From: Blastomussa wellsi | Lineage: Eukaryota > Cnidaria > Anthozoa > Scleractinia > Plerogyridae | Reading direction: 5' to 3' | Length of the DNA stretch: 64,000 nucleotides | NCBI GenBank assembly: GCA_947652115.1 | Contig: OX393566.1 | Location: 26,699,781 to 26,763,780, forward strand | Part shown: piece after piece, positions 31,984 through 44,114 of the stretch | How positions within the stretch are numbered: position 1 is the first letter of the stretch | Layout: each line of letters starts with the position of its first letter | The notes under the pieces: model-generated | Databases searched by the model: none | What the model was told of the DNA's origin: nothing | The model's input: only the letters and a program-made list of their open reading frames with translations | Position numbers and translations under genes: made by a program

Positions 31984-32801
31984 TCTTTAATGCTTTTCCT
32001 CGGCCTTGCGGTAATAGAAAATGGAGTATATAGTAGATATCTAAGCAACAAAATCACTTGTGCTAACAAGGGTTCCTTGGAATTCCCGACCACAGCTTTT
32101 TATTGTTCGAAGGTACATCGTAAAATTAATTATCACAGCTTGCTTTTGTATTTCATGGACAACATGACAGTTTATAACCTTGAAAATATTTCGTGCGCTT
32201 ATTTAAATTTTGAAAATATTGCATCTATTGAAAGAGTAAGAAGTATTTTGCGCGAGCGTATAGACCAAGCATACTATATGGAATTTTACAATTTGTCCAA
32301 ATTACGCCAGGAATTATTTTGCATTACTAAGTTATGATAAAAATCGGTCGTGGTACGAAGTTGGTCCCAGAAATTAGTTCGGAGAGTTCGTATTGTAAAG
32401 GCTTTGTAGTCTGCATGGTAAGGCTTGTACATCACGATACAGTTACCCATCTGAGCCACCATGAAAAGTACCTTTGGACACCAGTGCTTTTCAAATTGGC
32501 TATCTGCAATCTTGCAAGTCCTCTCTCGCATCAAGTTCGTACCATGACCAGTACGTTTTCTCTGTAATTTTTCCCAGTGGGATCGTTCAAAACAATGAAT
32601 CTTCCATTATTAAAAGATCATGTGCTGCACATTCACAGACTAATTTGAAATATATATTATTAACCGCGGTGGCCTCTCCTAAGCCCGGTGGTTTTTACTC
32701 TTATGTGTGGCAAATAGATAAATGACGTGATCTGCCGATTCTTTATGATGATTCGCGTTGCATTCAATCCCCGGCTTCACGAAATGGAATTTTCATACGA
32801 A
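31984..32801. other. Tail-to-tail spacer between the polycystin-1-like and ankyrin genes
   Basis: 818 bp between two convergent genes. It probably contains both 3' untranslated regions. No repeats or domains recognised. Confidence 0.6.
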
Positions 32802-34365
32802 TCAATGCCATTGGCATAATGATTCTCTGAAATTACTCTCGTTCATACAATATATATTACCATAATCATTTATCTCAGCTAAACTTAAGACCGATCGCCC
32901 ACAATCCGTAACAGCATCAATATCGGCCCCATGCCGTACGAGTAGTCTCACAATACTGGCATGACCATTTTGGGCTGCATAATGTACAGGTGTCATTCCA
33001 CCATAATTTTTTCCTAGCTCGTCAGCCTCCTTGTCTCTAATGATCCAAGTTTTAGAATTTAAACAACTACGATTTTGAATTAGAAATTGAACATTTTCAG
33101 TATTTCCTGCTGCCGCGGCGTGGTGAATTGGAAAGCGATTCCTCCAATCTTTAATGTGAATATCTGCTTGTAATTTTCGAACTAATAGCTTGAGTACGTC
33201 GCGCGTGTTGCACCGCGCGGCGTGATGTATACCATGTTGGCCGTCGCAGTCTATATCATGAATACGCGCTCCCCTACTCGCGAGGAACTCGAGGACCTCT
33301 CGCGTATTTCCACGACAAGCGTGAAGAAAAGGCGTCAGTTTGAAGGAGTCTCTCGCATAAATATCCGCTCCACTGCCCAAAAGAAACTTTATAACATCGA
33401 CACTGTTATTCCGACAGGCCCACATTAGGGGAGTTCTACCTCCTTCGTCCCTTTCACTTAAGAATCTTTCAACATCACAATGGTCTCTATTCTTCACAAG
33501 TCGCTGTAATTGCCTCACGTTGCCGCGTCTCGCAACTTCATGGAGAAGAGAACTTGCCTGAAAATTACGCGTTATACCGTTGAATATTTCACGTTGCGCT
33601 TTTCGGTTGTTCGGTTCTTTGAGAATGGAGTTTATTAGCTCTTCTCCAAGAGATATAGCGGCGTCAAGTTTTGTTGGGCTGCAGTGTGTTATCACATATA
33701 GAAAATACAAATCACCATGTTGATAGTTGCCTCGAAGCAAACTTGATAAATAATGCGCACTTGATTCGTTTATTTTGGAAAGGGCTATTGATAGAAGAGA
33801 GACCTGTGAGAAAAAATATTTGTATATATTTATATCATGGTATAAAACTGTATTTACCTTGTGATTTTATATTTACAATTGACTGTAAACCGTATGTAAG
33901 TATCTACGGACTATCCAATTTGGAGAAAGTGGCTGACAATAATTCAGACTACATTTAAAACCCCGAATTTTTCCCAAACCGTACAGTACTTAGATAATCG
34001 CATTATAAATCACACAAGAAACATTGAAAACGATAGATATATAGACATACCGGTATTTTCTGTACAAAGGACTTGTTATACCTGCGCTAAAAATCATTCT
34101 CAATGCTTTTTTGGTTCGTACAGGTTCATTTATATTTTGCCAGATTGTAGAACTAAAAGGACCCTTTAAGTAAATTACCTTATTCTTGTGCATGGAACTA
34201 GACTGAACGAAAAGGACACTGCATGAAATCCGTTGCGGGATAACAATTTTTCACAACTAAATTTTCTTTTAAAACTGGTCTCAAATTTCTTCGCAATCAA
34301 GTTTCAAGTCAAAAATTCAAGTCAAAATGTCACAGAACAAATAAACTTACCGGGGTGCGATCCAT
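32802..34365 (-). CDS. Ankyrin-repeat protein, 2 coding exons
   Basis: Model: 34365-34351 (ATG GAT CGC ACC CCG, 15 nt) joined in phase 0 to 33803-32802, total 338 aa. The donor is GTAAGT and the acceptor CTCACAG follows a T-rich tract. After an N-terminal helical region (about residues 1-85) the protein has about six ankyrin repeats: GRTPLMWACRNNSVDVIKFLLGSG, LTPFLHACRGNTREVLEFLASRGA, GIHHAARCNTRDVLKLLV, PIHHAAAAGNTENVQFLI and MTPVHYAAQNGHASIVRLLVRHGA are readable. Ankyrin repeats bind other proteins; no enzyme, membrane or signalling domain is present, so a specific role cannot be given. The five-codon first exon is the least certain part. Confidence 0.85.
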
Positions 34366-35020
34366 CCAAAGCACAATGCGAACAAATTATGTGAACTCTC
34401 TGTTTCACTACGACTGCCTTAAGTTGCTAGTCTGGTGAATGATCCACTGCGGCATTTATTTTCCTTATGCAAATTACTTTGTAAAAAACCCCACACCGGC
34501 TGCGCTCGGTTCGATTGACGTAAAACACCCAAGCTGATTGGTTAGGCCAGAGGTCCAGATTGACGAAATACGAATACAGTCAAACCCGTATTGGTTAGGC
34601 GGCGCCATATTAAGCGGAAAGCTAGACAGAGTCAAGTTATCCATGCAATTCCTGTAATTTTAATGGAGCGTTGATCGGAGAGGGTTCGATAACCTTAATA
34701 TCAACCGTTTTTATACATTTATTCATCTATCACTTAATGAAATAATATAAGTACAATTGAGCAAACCGAAAACAGTGAAATAAACCCATCGCAAAGATGA
34801 ATTGTTCATTTTGACACGAGCGCGAGACACAGAAAAATCTGCCTGGCTCCGCTTGCCCTTATGGTTATTCCAGGCAGCCAGTACTCTAATTTTCTTTTCA
34901 ATATTGTTTGAAATTTAACAAAGGCAAGTGATTTGGACACATCACCCTCAGATACAGGTTAAATCGGTTCTACTAACCACGAAAATTAACTACGAGAACT
35001 CTTGTTAGTCCATAATTATA

Positions 35021-35471
35021 CTAGGTTTATATACTAGTGTTGCCGGGACTATGAAAGTGCTGCGAAAATTTGGATGTAGTTTGGAAATTGGAGAAGGATT
35101 GTATAGATCTTTAATTTGCAGCTGTGGTCTTGTTCATTAACTGATACAGAAAGCGTGTCGAAGTGAGTCACCAAGGTGTGAATAAACCAATGCACAAATT
35201 ATTCAGCAAGAAGCACCTGGCAGCTGCTGCTCAAGTGTAAAACTAGGTTACACTAGGTTTATATACTAGTGTTGCTGGGGCTATGAAAGTGCTGCGAAAA
35301 TTTGGATATAGTTTGGAAATTAAAGAAGGATTGTATAGATCTTTAATATACAGAGTGGTCTTTTTTTATTAACTGATACACGAAAGCATGTCGAAGTCAC
35401 CAAGGTGTGAATAAACCAATGCACAAATTATTCAGCAAGTAGCACCTGGCGGCTGCTGCTTAAGTGTAAAA
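35021..35471 (+). repeat. Tandem duplication, period 232 bp, two copies
   Basis: Copy one 35021-35252 and copy two 35253-35471 share CTAGGTTTATATACTAGTG, AAGTGCTGCGAAAATTTGG, AGGATTGTATAGATC and TGTGAATAAACCAATGCAC in order. They differ by scattered substitutions and small indels, so the duplication is not very recent. Confidence 0.9.
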
Positions 35472-35590
35472 CAACAAACATTCGAAAAAAAATTGAAAAA
35501 TTAGCTACTCAGGTGAAAACGACAAACCATCGAGGCAAATTTCAAAATTATCGAATGTAGCTGTGCGAATACATGCTTTAGAAATGAGAA

Positions 35591-36060
35591 ATGATCAGTG
35601 ATCTTGATAGGTCGCTTGGGTCCCGATATTTTGTCAACGTTTTGAATGAAAGCGCATGTTTTGCATCGTGCACGAGCGCATTTAAAAGTTCCGGGTTGAT
35701 CACTTGTTTGGAATGCACTTCTGACTATAAAGTTACCTATTTACCTAGGACCCAAGCGATCTATCAAGATCACTGATCATTTCACCTGTACCTCAGACAA
35801 TGCACTCTGCAAAACTTGAGTTATACGTCGGCGAAACAGGGAGACGATTAGGCGACCGTTTCCGAGAACACCTTCGTGATGTAGAGAAAGACGACAAAAA
35901 TGCATCTAAACCGGTCGCGAGACACTCTTATTCTACGCAACATATGGCAGTCTGCGGCCTTCCCTTCATCAGGGAAGCACAGAAAGCCGCAAAACTCTAG
36001 AACAAAAATTTATTTTTCAAATCGGCACTCACGGAATCAACGAACGCTTTTCATTCGACT
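35591..36060 (+). pseudogene. Decayed Penelope-like element: GIY-YIG endonuclease fragment with inverted flank
   Basis: 35800-36000 encodes ELYVGETGRRLGDRFREHLR followed by KDDKNASKPVARH, the GIY-YIG nuclease domain of Penelope-like retroelements. Compared with the better copy at 58446-58791 it has lost the CxxC lead-in and a few residues after PVARH, and stops early. A 34-bp arm at 35591-35624 is repeated inverted at 35747-35780, the latter being part of the element's own coding sequence. Non-functional remnant. Confidence 0.85.
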
Positions 36061-36919
36061 AATTTATTCCGTTGTTTTTCACGTTATTGTTCTTCACGTT
36101 ATCTAACTTGACCACGCAAATCATATAATTGCGATGTTGATTTAATTCTCCAATTCTTCAATACTTCAATTCAGTTCTTCACTTATTCGATCTAGGGAAA
36201 ATACACACAGCAATTGCATTTAAACTCGACAGACGATTGTTATAAATTCGGAACTGAAATACATTACTTGCAAAAAATTTCGGACGTTTGATTTTCGGAC
36301 ACTTTTGAAAGACAAACTTCTGAAACTTTGTTGAAATGATATCTAAAGTAAATTGGCGCCTGCAAAACACGACGTAGACTGAAAAAATGCACTATATCTC
36401 CATTATTATTCCTTTAATGTCCTTTCATAAAACATTCATATCTGTATTAAAATGAGTTTGCTTTACATGAAAATGAACATGCAGATAAAACCATTTCTGT
36501 ATGAATGGTTCGCACTTAGACTGGTTTTGACAGTGAGGCAAAAGAGAACTCGGAAATCGTTCGGTCGTTCGGTGGTGTTTCTGTGGTTAGCTCTGTGAGT
36601 TTCTTGAAGTCAGACGATTGGACCTGGGCACTAGTTTCCGTCTCGTAGCGATAACTTTTGACTTTGTTGCCAAACAGCAGCGGAAGATTGGCGGATTTTC
36701 ACCAGAAATCCAGAAAGAATACCAACGCTGTAAACTTATATTTTCGAATCGCTACTGACAACTAAGTTACCTATTACTTTATGAGCTGAAGGGAATCGGC
36801 CTTCTCGTTCAATGAAAGCAGAATGACTTTGACAGTGACTTGAAATTAACTGTAAATGACGTGCGTCGCGTTTGTTGAAGACTTTTCACAGCACAAGCTG
36901 GGTCGATTTTTTACTTCTA

Positions 36920-39900
36920 ATGGCTTCAAGTAGTGGATCAGGAGGAAGGTCTCCCAGGAAACTACGAGAAGTAATCAATTCTAGCAAGGTAGGAAATTAA
37001 ACAAAGTTTTATTGGCAATATTCAGCAGTTGAGTGCCAAATGAATTTAAATATATGAATTTGGGGATTCATGATCCTGTTCTGTTCACTACATACAGTAG
37101 CTCCTCCCACGTAATCAGTTTAATTACCTTCAGTTCTATCACATAAGATAAAGGTCAGTTATATATATTACAAGGAGAGAAGTGCGTGAATAACTGTAGC
37201 GAGTTGAGTAAATTAGTTGAGGCCATATTCATCCAAGATGCATTGCGCACCACGATCCCCGATAATGAATTTCGTGTAACACTAAATTACTCAAAACTTC
37301 AAAAAACTTTTTTATCGCCTTTTATTATTAAAGGTATATTTTAATTTGCTCTTGTATTAAATTCTTTGCTTTTCTTTGCATGTTTTTGTCTAGTATTTTG
37401 TAAATATTTGGTAAAAATTAGCAAGCCGTAGTGGTGATTTCTCAGCTTCGACTACTTCTATTGCAACGTAACAGCAGAAAAAGTAAGCATTTCCCAGGAC
37501 AAATGATTTGGAAACACCATCTGCTGACTGGTCCTCTATAATGAGCTAGCAGCAAGCGAACGAGACAGATGACTGTGAAGTATATCCTTCAAGCTGCCCT
37601 CAGCGCTTGTCTTCTTCACAGCCATCATGCAACTCTTCTTCCCACGCAAGACGCTTGAGTGCGTACAGATAATCAGTGTTTAAACAATACAGCATTTCAA
37701 AACAAAACATGTAACTGATAATCTGGTTCATCCTCGGTGTAAAAACCTGTGAAACTCACCAGTAACATAAAGCAATGAATGAACAACACAACAAAGAACC
37801 TCGAAACTATACAGAACAGAACAACAATAGGTCCAAAACAAAGAAAAAAGTCACAAGTTTTTACACCGAGATAAACCCGATAATCTAAGGTCCAATCTGT
37901 GGCGCTTCATAATTCTCTCCAAATTGCAAAACAAATTGCAATGGGTAATTTGATTTTATTACATTTGATTTCATTCATAAAGCTTAGGTTTAAAAACGGA
38001 TTTTATTTTTGAGCTTTTAGGCCAGGATGTCAAAACAAATCTGCAACTGCTGGAGTTCCTGATTATAGTATAAACTGTATGTCGCTGGTTATTCTGATTA
38101 TAGCAATCAATCAGCTTCCAAATGATGACATTTATCATGTCACAGTCACCTGCTCTTCATTCTGAAATCCCTGATTAGTGGCAAAAGGTGTGCTCTGTCA
38201 TTAAATAAAATAATATGCCTACTTCATCTCCATTTTTCAGTGTGATAATGTGGATTTCCCAGAGGAAATGAAAGCAAATTTGGAAAAACTCAGAGCTCTG
38301 TCAAAAGATGATTTATCAGAAAATGGACTACTGCGTTCACGAATAGATCAACAATGTGAGCTGATTTGTATTCTTAAACAGCGTGCAGATGAATCTCTTA
38401 AGAAGTCTGCATCCTTGGAAGAAGAAACCAGCGAACTTAAAAAACACAGGGATGAAATACTAACTGCATTGCATAATGAAAATAGAAAATATACTGTTCT
38501 GGAAAAGAGATTCTTTGTGCTTAATCAGAACCACGAGGAACTCATTAAAATTAAAGATGAGTATAAAACTGAGAATGAAAAGCTGCGGATTGACAACAGT
38601 CTCCTCAGAAAAGAAAAGGAAGGACTGTTTGGTAGCCTTGTGCAGGAGCGAGATTTTCAAATTAAACAACTCAGAGATGAGGTGAGATGTCTTCAAGAGA
38701 AATGTCAAGCTGCAAAAGAAAAGGAAAGGTCAGAATCAGTGATAAAAATAAACAGGGCTACATTTCTTTCACATGAAGCATGCACACCCATATTCTAGCT
38801 TGTAATCATATTATTCAACAAATTGTCGCAAATGCCCATTCATGTATGTGGTTAGAATGTTATCTGTCATGTCACATGACAAGTATCCTGTGCTATTATT
38901 CAACAAATTGTCACATTTCCATATATGGCCATGAAGTGATTTTTATCTGTCATCTGTACTTGACAGATATCCTGTAATGATAATCCGGTTGAAGTCTCGC
39001 AAAGCGCCACATAACAACAACTTTTCTAGCTGTAAAAAGCACTTTGATGACAATTTGTTGAATAATGAAACAATTATCCTGCTCAGTCTTGTGGAATATC
39101 ATCTGATCTTAGACCACTCGGCTTACAGCCTCATTGGCTAAGTACCGGTCTCAGGTGATACTCCGCACGATTTCACAGGATAATCATTGTGTTCCTGGGC
39201 AAAGCACTTCACACTCTCATAGTTCCTCGCTCCACCTAGGAGTATAAATGGGTACTGGAGAATTTAATGCTAGGGATATCCCCCTTATGTATTAGTATTG
39301 CATTTATTAGGTGGGAATAAAATACTCCAAAGCGACGCATGTTACTGAAACTAGGATACGTTCTTGCACGATGGGCCACTAGACTTGACCACAGACTTAC
39401 CTTAACCTGACGGCCCACTGATAAATATAAGCTGAGACTATACATGTAGTATACATCATATAAACAGTAAACCAACTAAATGCCAGTGCATGAAGTGAGC
39501 CTACTGTACTCATAGGCCAGTTTAAATATGTTAATTTTTGATTGAATTAAATTGGTATGTGTAATTTTGTCAGTAATGCAAAGTTTTTTTTTATCACTGT
39601 CTGGCACAAACATAGGATAATGATTACAGGTGCAGGTTGCTAAGTTTTTGGGTTGTTGCTGTTCATGTGCACTAATAAACAGTTACAGTATGTTTGATCT
39701 TCAGGATTGCATTGGACAATTTATCCTCTTTGGAAAAAAGGCATAACGAACATGTTGAGAAACTACAAAAGGAAGTTACAACGTTGCAAATAGAAAGAGA
39801 AGGTTTGTTCTTAGTTAAATGTTCTTTGCCAGAAAATATCTCTTCTACCACTTAAATTCATTAACATGATTGTATTGTGATTTTCTTTTTCATGTTTTCA

Positions 39901-42516
39901 GAGTTGCACAGAATATCAGAAGAAAAAATTAAAATTGCCACGTATGAAAAAGATGAAACCCAAGCAAGAGCGTTAGCTTTGGCAAAAGAGAGAGATGAGT
40001 TTGCAAAGCTGGCTTTGGATAGAGGAAAAGCTATAGAAGTAAGAAACTGTTTTGCTTGTGGCTGGTGGTGGAGCCTAATTAGCCTTAAGTAGATCAAGGG
40101 AGATATATTGAGGCTCAAGCTTGCAGTTTGTAGAAAATTAGTAAATATTTAGAGTAGATCAAGGAAGATATCAAGGCTCAAGCTTGCAGTTTGTAGAAAA
40201 TTAGTAAATGTTTAGTAAAAATTGGTAAAAATCTACCTGATTGGTTCTCCCATTTTTTTTCTATTCATGATGGTAGTATAAGTCCACTAGTGTTTTATCA
40301 CGATTGCTGGTCCCTGGATACAAATATTTAAAATGGAGTGAAATGAAACATTGAGCCAGACACGTGAAAGATCATCCAAAATACCCTTTTTCCGTACTAT
40401 TGGCTTAAACATAAATAAATACATGGTACACTTCTGAAAAGTTTAAATTTAAGTGAGTTTGTAGACCTCTTAAGTTCCAGCTTTTCAAACGTGTACTACA
40501 CATGTGCGTGTTTAAGCCAATAATGCTAAAATGTAGTAAACTTTTTTTTTTCAGAGTAACTTACTTTTGAGTGTTACCGTATATTTTGTCTGGGAAAGCT
40601 AACTGATCACCTTAAACCTAACATCAACAATATTTTTATTTTATGGATTTATGACTCCTCCTTTCCACTCCATTTTGCTCATTCCATTTTAAATTTTGCA
40701 GGAAAAACAAAGAGAAATCAAGGAACTTTGTCTCAAAGTAGAAGAGACTGAGCGATCACTAAAAGAGACCGAAGATAAGTTTGTGTAAGTGTATATGTGA
40801 TTAGATGAAAATCTGTTGTTAGGATTCAGGGCTATGCCATTTTTTCATAAATTTAAGGTGGCTCTGAACCCTTCCTACAGATTTTTTTTAAGTTTGCAAA
40901 AATGTTTCTCTTGCCAATTAAATAAAATATGTGAAAGCAGTAACTTTTATGGAGTAGCTTTCAAGTTATTAGCCTCATATGGCACTCATTTAAATCCTCC
41001 TCTGTTTACTAATAAAAGATTTCCGAGTTTATAGTAAAAGATGCTTAGCTATATCATTGGGCTACCTGTGCTGGGATGCAAATGATGGCAAGGTCTAAAC
41101 TGTTGTGAGCAACCTTCAACCCGCATATTTGGCCTCGTAATCTTAATAGACACTTCCAGGAGTCGTCAATAAAGGTTTCACCGTTTTTTTTTTCCATACA
41201 GATCGGAACTACAAACAATGTCAGTAAATGCTCAAGTTACAAGACTCAAGAAACTGCTGGAAGATGCAGAAAGGAGACAACGGGAGAGTGCAAAGGTACA
41301 TTGTTTCTTTTACAGCTGGCTATCATTGCGCACCCTCAATTAATCCACTTTTTTTCCTTTGTTGGCCTGCGAGAGCAGACTATTTTTCGGCTCTCCTTTC
41401 AGTCCGCCGAGAGGTGTGAGAGGCGTAGCCAGCGAATACAGCCGTCCATCTTCGTTCGTGCTTGGAGCAAAGGAGGATGACTGTATTGGCAGGCTGAGAG
41501 GCACGAGTAGAAAGCGTGTGTTATTGGGGCTACCAAGCGTGAGTGGCAAATGTGTGTTGCCACACCTGTTTTAAGCGTGATCGCTAAGCGCGTGAAGTGA
41601 GGCGTGTAGCAAATGCGAGTGAACAGCACATGTAGTTAGGCGTCTTCTCACAGTCACAGGGAAGAGGCTGGCGCCCAGGATCCAGCAGGACGCATTAGTT
41701 ATTTTAGGATCTAGCCAAAAGGCTTTAGCTACTTAATGTCGACTGTGTTACACTCTTAGGTCTAAATATTGACAGCGCGCTCTCTTTTAATGCACACGCT
41801 GAAAAAGTCTGCAATAAGCTGGCTTCGCGTATTGCCGTTTTGCGAAAGATTCGTGCGTATTTACCGCTTCCTCAACACATTCAGTATTACAACTCTATTA
41901 TTAGTCCGGTAATGAATTATGTCAGCGTCATCTGGTCAAATTGTGACAAAGAACTGTTATATAGGGTTTTTAAGCTGCAGAAACGCGCTGCTAGAGTCAT
42001 CCTTTACGCAGAGCGGATGGCTCCATCCGTAGAACTCTTCAATAGACTAAAATGGATTCCATTTTACGAGAAGTGTAAGATTGACAAAGCGTCGATAATG
42101 TTCAAACGAATCCATGGTGAATTACCTGGATACTTAAATGAGCATATTTTGATCAACAACTCAAGACATTCAAGAACTACGCGTTATTCAAACTTTAATG
42201 TTCTGTGCCCTCGATATAACAGAGAAACTGAAGGTGGGCGCACCTTCCTCGTTACTGGAACCAAAATTTGGAATGAGTTACCACTACGTATAAGGCTGGC
42301 GGACAGCATTGGGTGCTTTAAGCACAATATGTGGACTAATATTTTTTCGCAGCAACAATTTTTAAGTCATTTTTTTGTATAGCTTATATTAGTTTCTATT
42401 TCTATTTGTAAATTTTTACTGTATTATACTAGTTTCCATTTTTATATTGTTATTATTTTGAGAGAGGGCCACAAGTTTATTAGCTGTGCTATTTAGTGTT
42501 ACCCTAAAATAAAGTC

Positions 42517-42576
<60 letters not shown>

Positions 42577-43093
42577 CTCTGGTGCAAGAGGCAAGCGCAT
42601 GTAGTGACTTAACCTGCGATCATGCCCTCCCTCCCTCCCTACTTATTGTATCTTCTTCTTTAAAAGAGACGCCTGATCGCTGGTTAGTAGTGACTGTGAG
42701 GCGTGTAGCAAGCGTGTGTGTGAAGCACATGTAGTAATATGGAAGAGAGAAACCATGCACGATTAGAGAGCGCATGTAGCGAGACGTGAACCCGGTGCAA
42801 GTGCATTAACTGCCACGTGAACCAAGCGTTAGTAAGTGCTTCAAGCAAAGCATATTACCAACATGTACCAAGCTCGAGTGGCGAACATGTGCAACGAGCG
42901 CGTGCAGCGACGACGAGTAACGCCTTAAGTGGGGGCGTATAAATGACATGGAGGTCGTTTAATCACAAATTCCATGTATCACAAATGACCGGTTTTTATT
43001 TGACAGGAATATGATGCTTACAAGCGGCACATGTCTACCCTCTTGGGGAAGGAGAAAGAACTGAACAACAAGTTGAGAGTTCTAATTGGTTAA
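36920..43093 (+). CDS. CCDC89: CCDC89-like coiled-coil protein, 7 exons
   Basis: Exons 36920-36988, 38241-38728, 39705-39802, 39902-40038, 40702-40784, 41202-41295, 43007-43093; phases match at every junction and the total is 351 aa (human CCDC89, from memory, is 374). The protein is almost entirely alpha-helical coiled coil with heptads of Leu, Lys and Glu. Family-diagnostic blocks are LLRSRIDQQCELICILKQRA near the N-terminus, FFVLNQNHEELIKIKDEYK in the middle, and the final LLGKEKELNNKLRVL. Vertebrate CCDC89 is reported as a Hey1/BOIP-interacting, testis-enriched protein; function in cnidarians is unknown. The start MASSSGSGGRSPRKLREV was chosen because the exon ends in phase 0 exactly as the next requires. 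Intron 6 contains a LINE fragment. Confidence 0.85.
38028..38175 (+). repeat. Dispersed repeat, related to 47950-48120
   Basis: Shares AACTGCTGGAGTTC, GGTTA(C/T)TCTG, ATAGCAATCA and GTCACAGTCACCT in the same order with 47950-48120. Family unknown. Confidence 0.6.
38946..39070 (-). repeat. Dispersed repeat, second copy (inverted relative to 26726-26862)
   Basis: Read on the minus strand it contains ATTATTCAACAAATTGTC, GAAAAGTTGTTGTTA, TTTGCGAGACTTC and AGGATATCTGTCAAGTACAG, parallel to the first copy. The TTCAACAAATTGTC phrase also appears on the plus strand twice nearby (about 38815 and 38900), so a fold-back is possible. Confidence 0.75.
39120..39410 (+). repeat. tRNA-derived SINE copy, diverged
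   Basis: Shares CATTGTGTTCCTGGGCAAAG, CACTCTCATAG, GTATAAATGGGTAC and a CACGATGGGCCACTAG tail with the SINE at 20848. Without tandem expansion. Boundaries approximate. Confidence 0.6.
41740..42574 (+). pseudogene. 5'-truncated LINE: reverse-transcriptase C-terminus with (ATT)n tail
   Basis: From about 41745 an open frame to 42382 encodes LLGLNIDSALSFNAHAEKV, VLRKIRAYLPLPQHIQYYNS and then NYVSVIWSNC, ending with IWNELPLRIRLADSIGCF. This is the post-catalytic C-terminal region common to CR1/L2-group LINEs. The catalytic reverse-transcriptase part is missing. After the stop there is a 3' untranslated segment and a (TTA)n/(ATT)n microsatellite to 42574, consistent with a 5'-truncated insertion with a simple-repeat tail. 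It lies in intron 6 of the CCDC89-like gene, same strand. Confidence 0.88.
42518..42574 (+). repeat. (ATT)n microsatellite at a LINE 3' end
   Basis: About 19 uninterrupted ATT units directly after AATAAAGTCTTT, marking the 3' terminus of the LINE copy. Confidence 0.95.
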
Positions 43094-43472
43094 AAACTAC
43101 ATTGTAAACATCAGGTCTGATGGGTACTTTTAACTGCGCCTGGCCCACGGCCTATAAACAAAGCTACCAAGAAAGAAGAAATACAAGCATCTCTGGGTCA
43201 CACCATAAAACTTTCGTTCTCGGGACTAATTCATTTACACGGAGGCTATTGCACCTTTGTTTGGACAGAAATAGTGGTATAGTGTAATAAAATTACATTA
43301 ACTGTTATGACAAAGAATGCGACTGTGATTTTTGTGACATCCGTCACTTGTTTTTGCATTTTTACTTGATGATTATTATATTTAAATATGATCAAAGGTT
43401 CACTGAAATAACTGTAAAAAATAATGTCTTTGTTTGTTTTCTTCCCGGTAACTCTAAAGAGCTTTTTTTCGG

Positions 43473-43639
43473 CATGTACTGAAACCAGGAACACCACAAA
43501 ACACGGAACACCGGAACACCCCAGAACACCAGAAATACCATAAAATGCCGATAAATTTCTAAACAAATATATATAAAAAATAAAATTCTGGTATTCCGGT
43601 GTTCCGTGTTTTGGGGGTGTTCCCGTGTTTTAGTACATG
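43473..43639. mobile_element. Palindromic MITE, copy 1
   Basis: Begins CATGTACT and ends AGTACATG; inside, GGAACACC-type phrases on the left are mirrored by GGTGTTCC-type phrases on the right. A second member with the same ends lies at 58061-58197. Confidence 0.75.
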
Positions 43640-44114
43640 AAAGAAAGTACCCTCATAATAGCGAAGTCTAAAAGCATAATGCAAATTATTGGATCCCACC
43701 GAGACTCGGAAAATATTAGCGCGTTCTGAGAGAAACACAGGGCATGCAGGCGAGGTTTTCGTTTCAAAAGTGTTTTAGGAACACCAGCTTTTGCGCTTGC
43801 AAAAATCTTGAAAATCGTTTGTTTTTCTGAGTCTTAGTTATGACGTACTCTGTGTTCTAGTGCTCGCCGTGGTCGCTGTATATTGCCCTTTAGCAAGGCA
43901 CCTTTTAGTGCCGCTCGTTACCCACAACAGATACATCTTGGACTACGCCTTTCAGAAAGTTTTAAAATAAATCTGCATAGTATATTTTATGTAACAAGCT
44001 ATTAACGCGCGCTATTGTAAGATTCTTTTAGTTTATCAGACTCAATATTTAGAAAGTTCAAACTTAAACAGGTGAATGAAGAAATGAATTGTCCAATGAC
44101 ATGGAGAAAATAAC

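Larger units (their letters stand above)
34366..36919. other. Intergenic region between the divergent ankyrin and CCDC89-like genes
   Basis: About 2.5 kb, presumably with both promoters and 5' untranslated regions. Contains a 232-bp tandem duplication (35021-35471), a decayed Penelope-like GIY-YIG fragment with an inverted arm (35591-36060), and a stretch at about 36500-36560 that resembles one arm of the fold-back element at 44374-44713 (shared CGCACTTAGACT, GTTTTGA and GGAACTCGGAAAT-like phrases). Confidence 0.55.
36989..43006 (+). other. Introns of the CCDC89-like gene
   Basis: Introns over 300 bp: 36989-38240, 38729-39704, 40039-40701, 40785-41201, 41296-43006. Contents: a dispersed repeat at 38028-38175, the repeat at 38946-39070, a SINE at 39120-39410, a small direct duplication around 40085-40210 (GATCAAGGNAGATAT...CAAGCTTGCAGTTTGTAG twice), a truncated LINE with ATT tail at 41740-42574, and a peculiar compositionally distinct sequence on either side of it (41390-41640 and 42580-42960). 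Confidence 0.6.

Noticed and set aside
32334..32725. Short open frames between the polycystin-like and ankyrin genes
   Set aside because: No domain and no splice context; probably 3' untranslated sequence.
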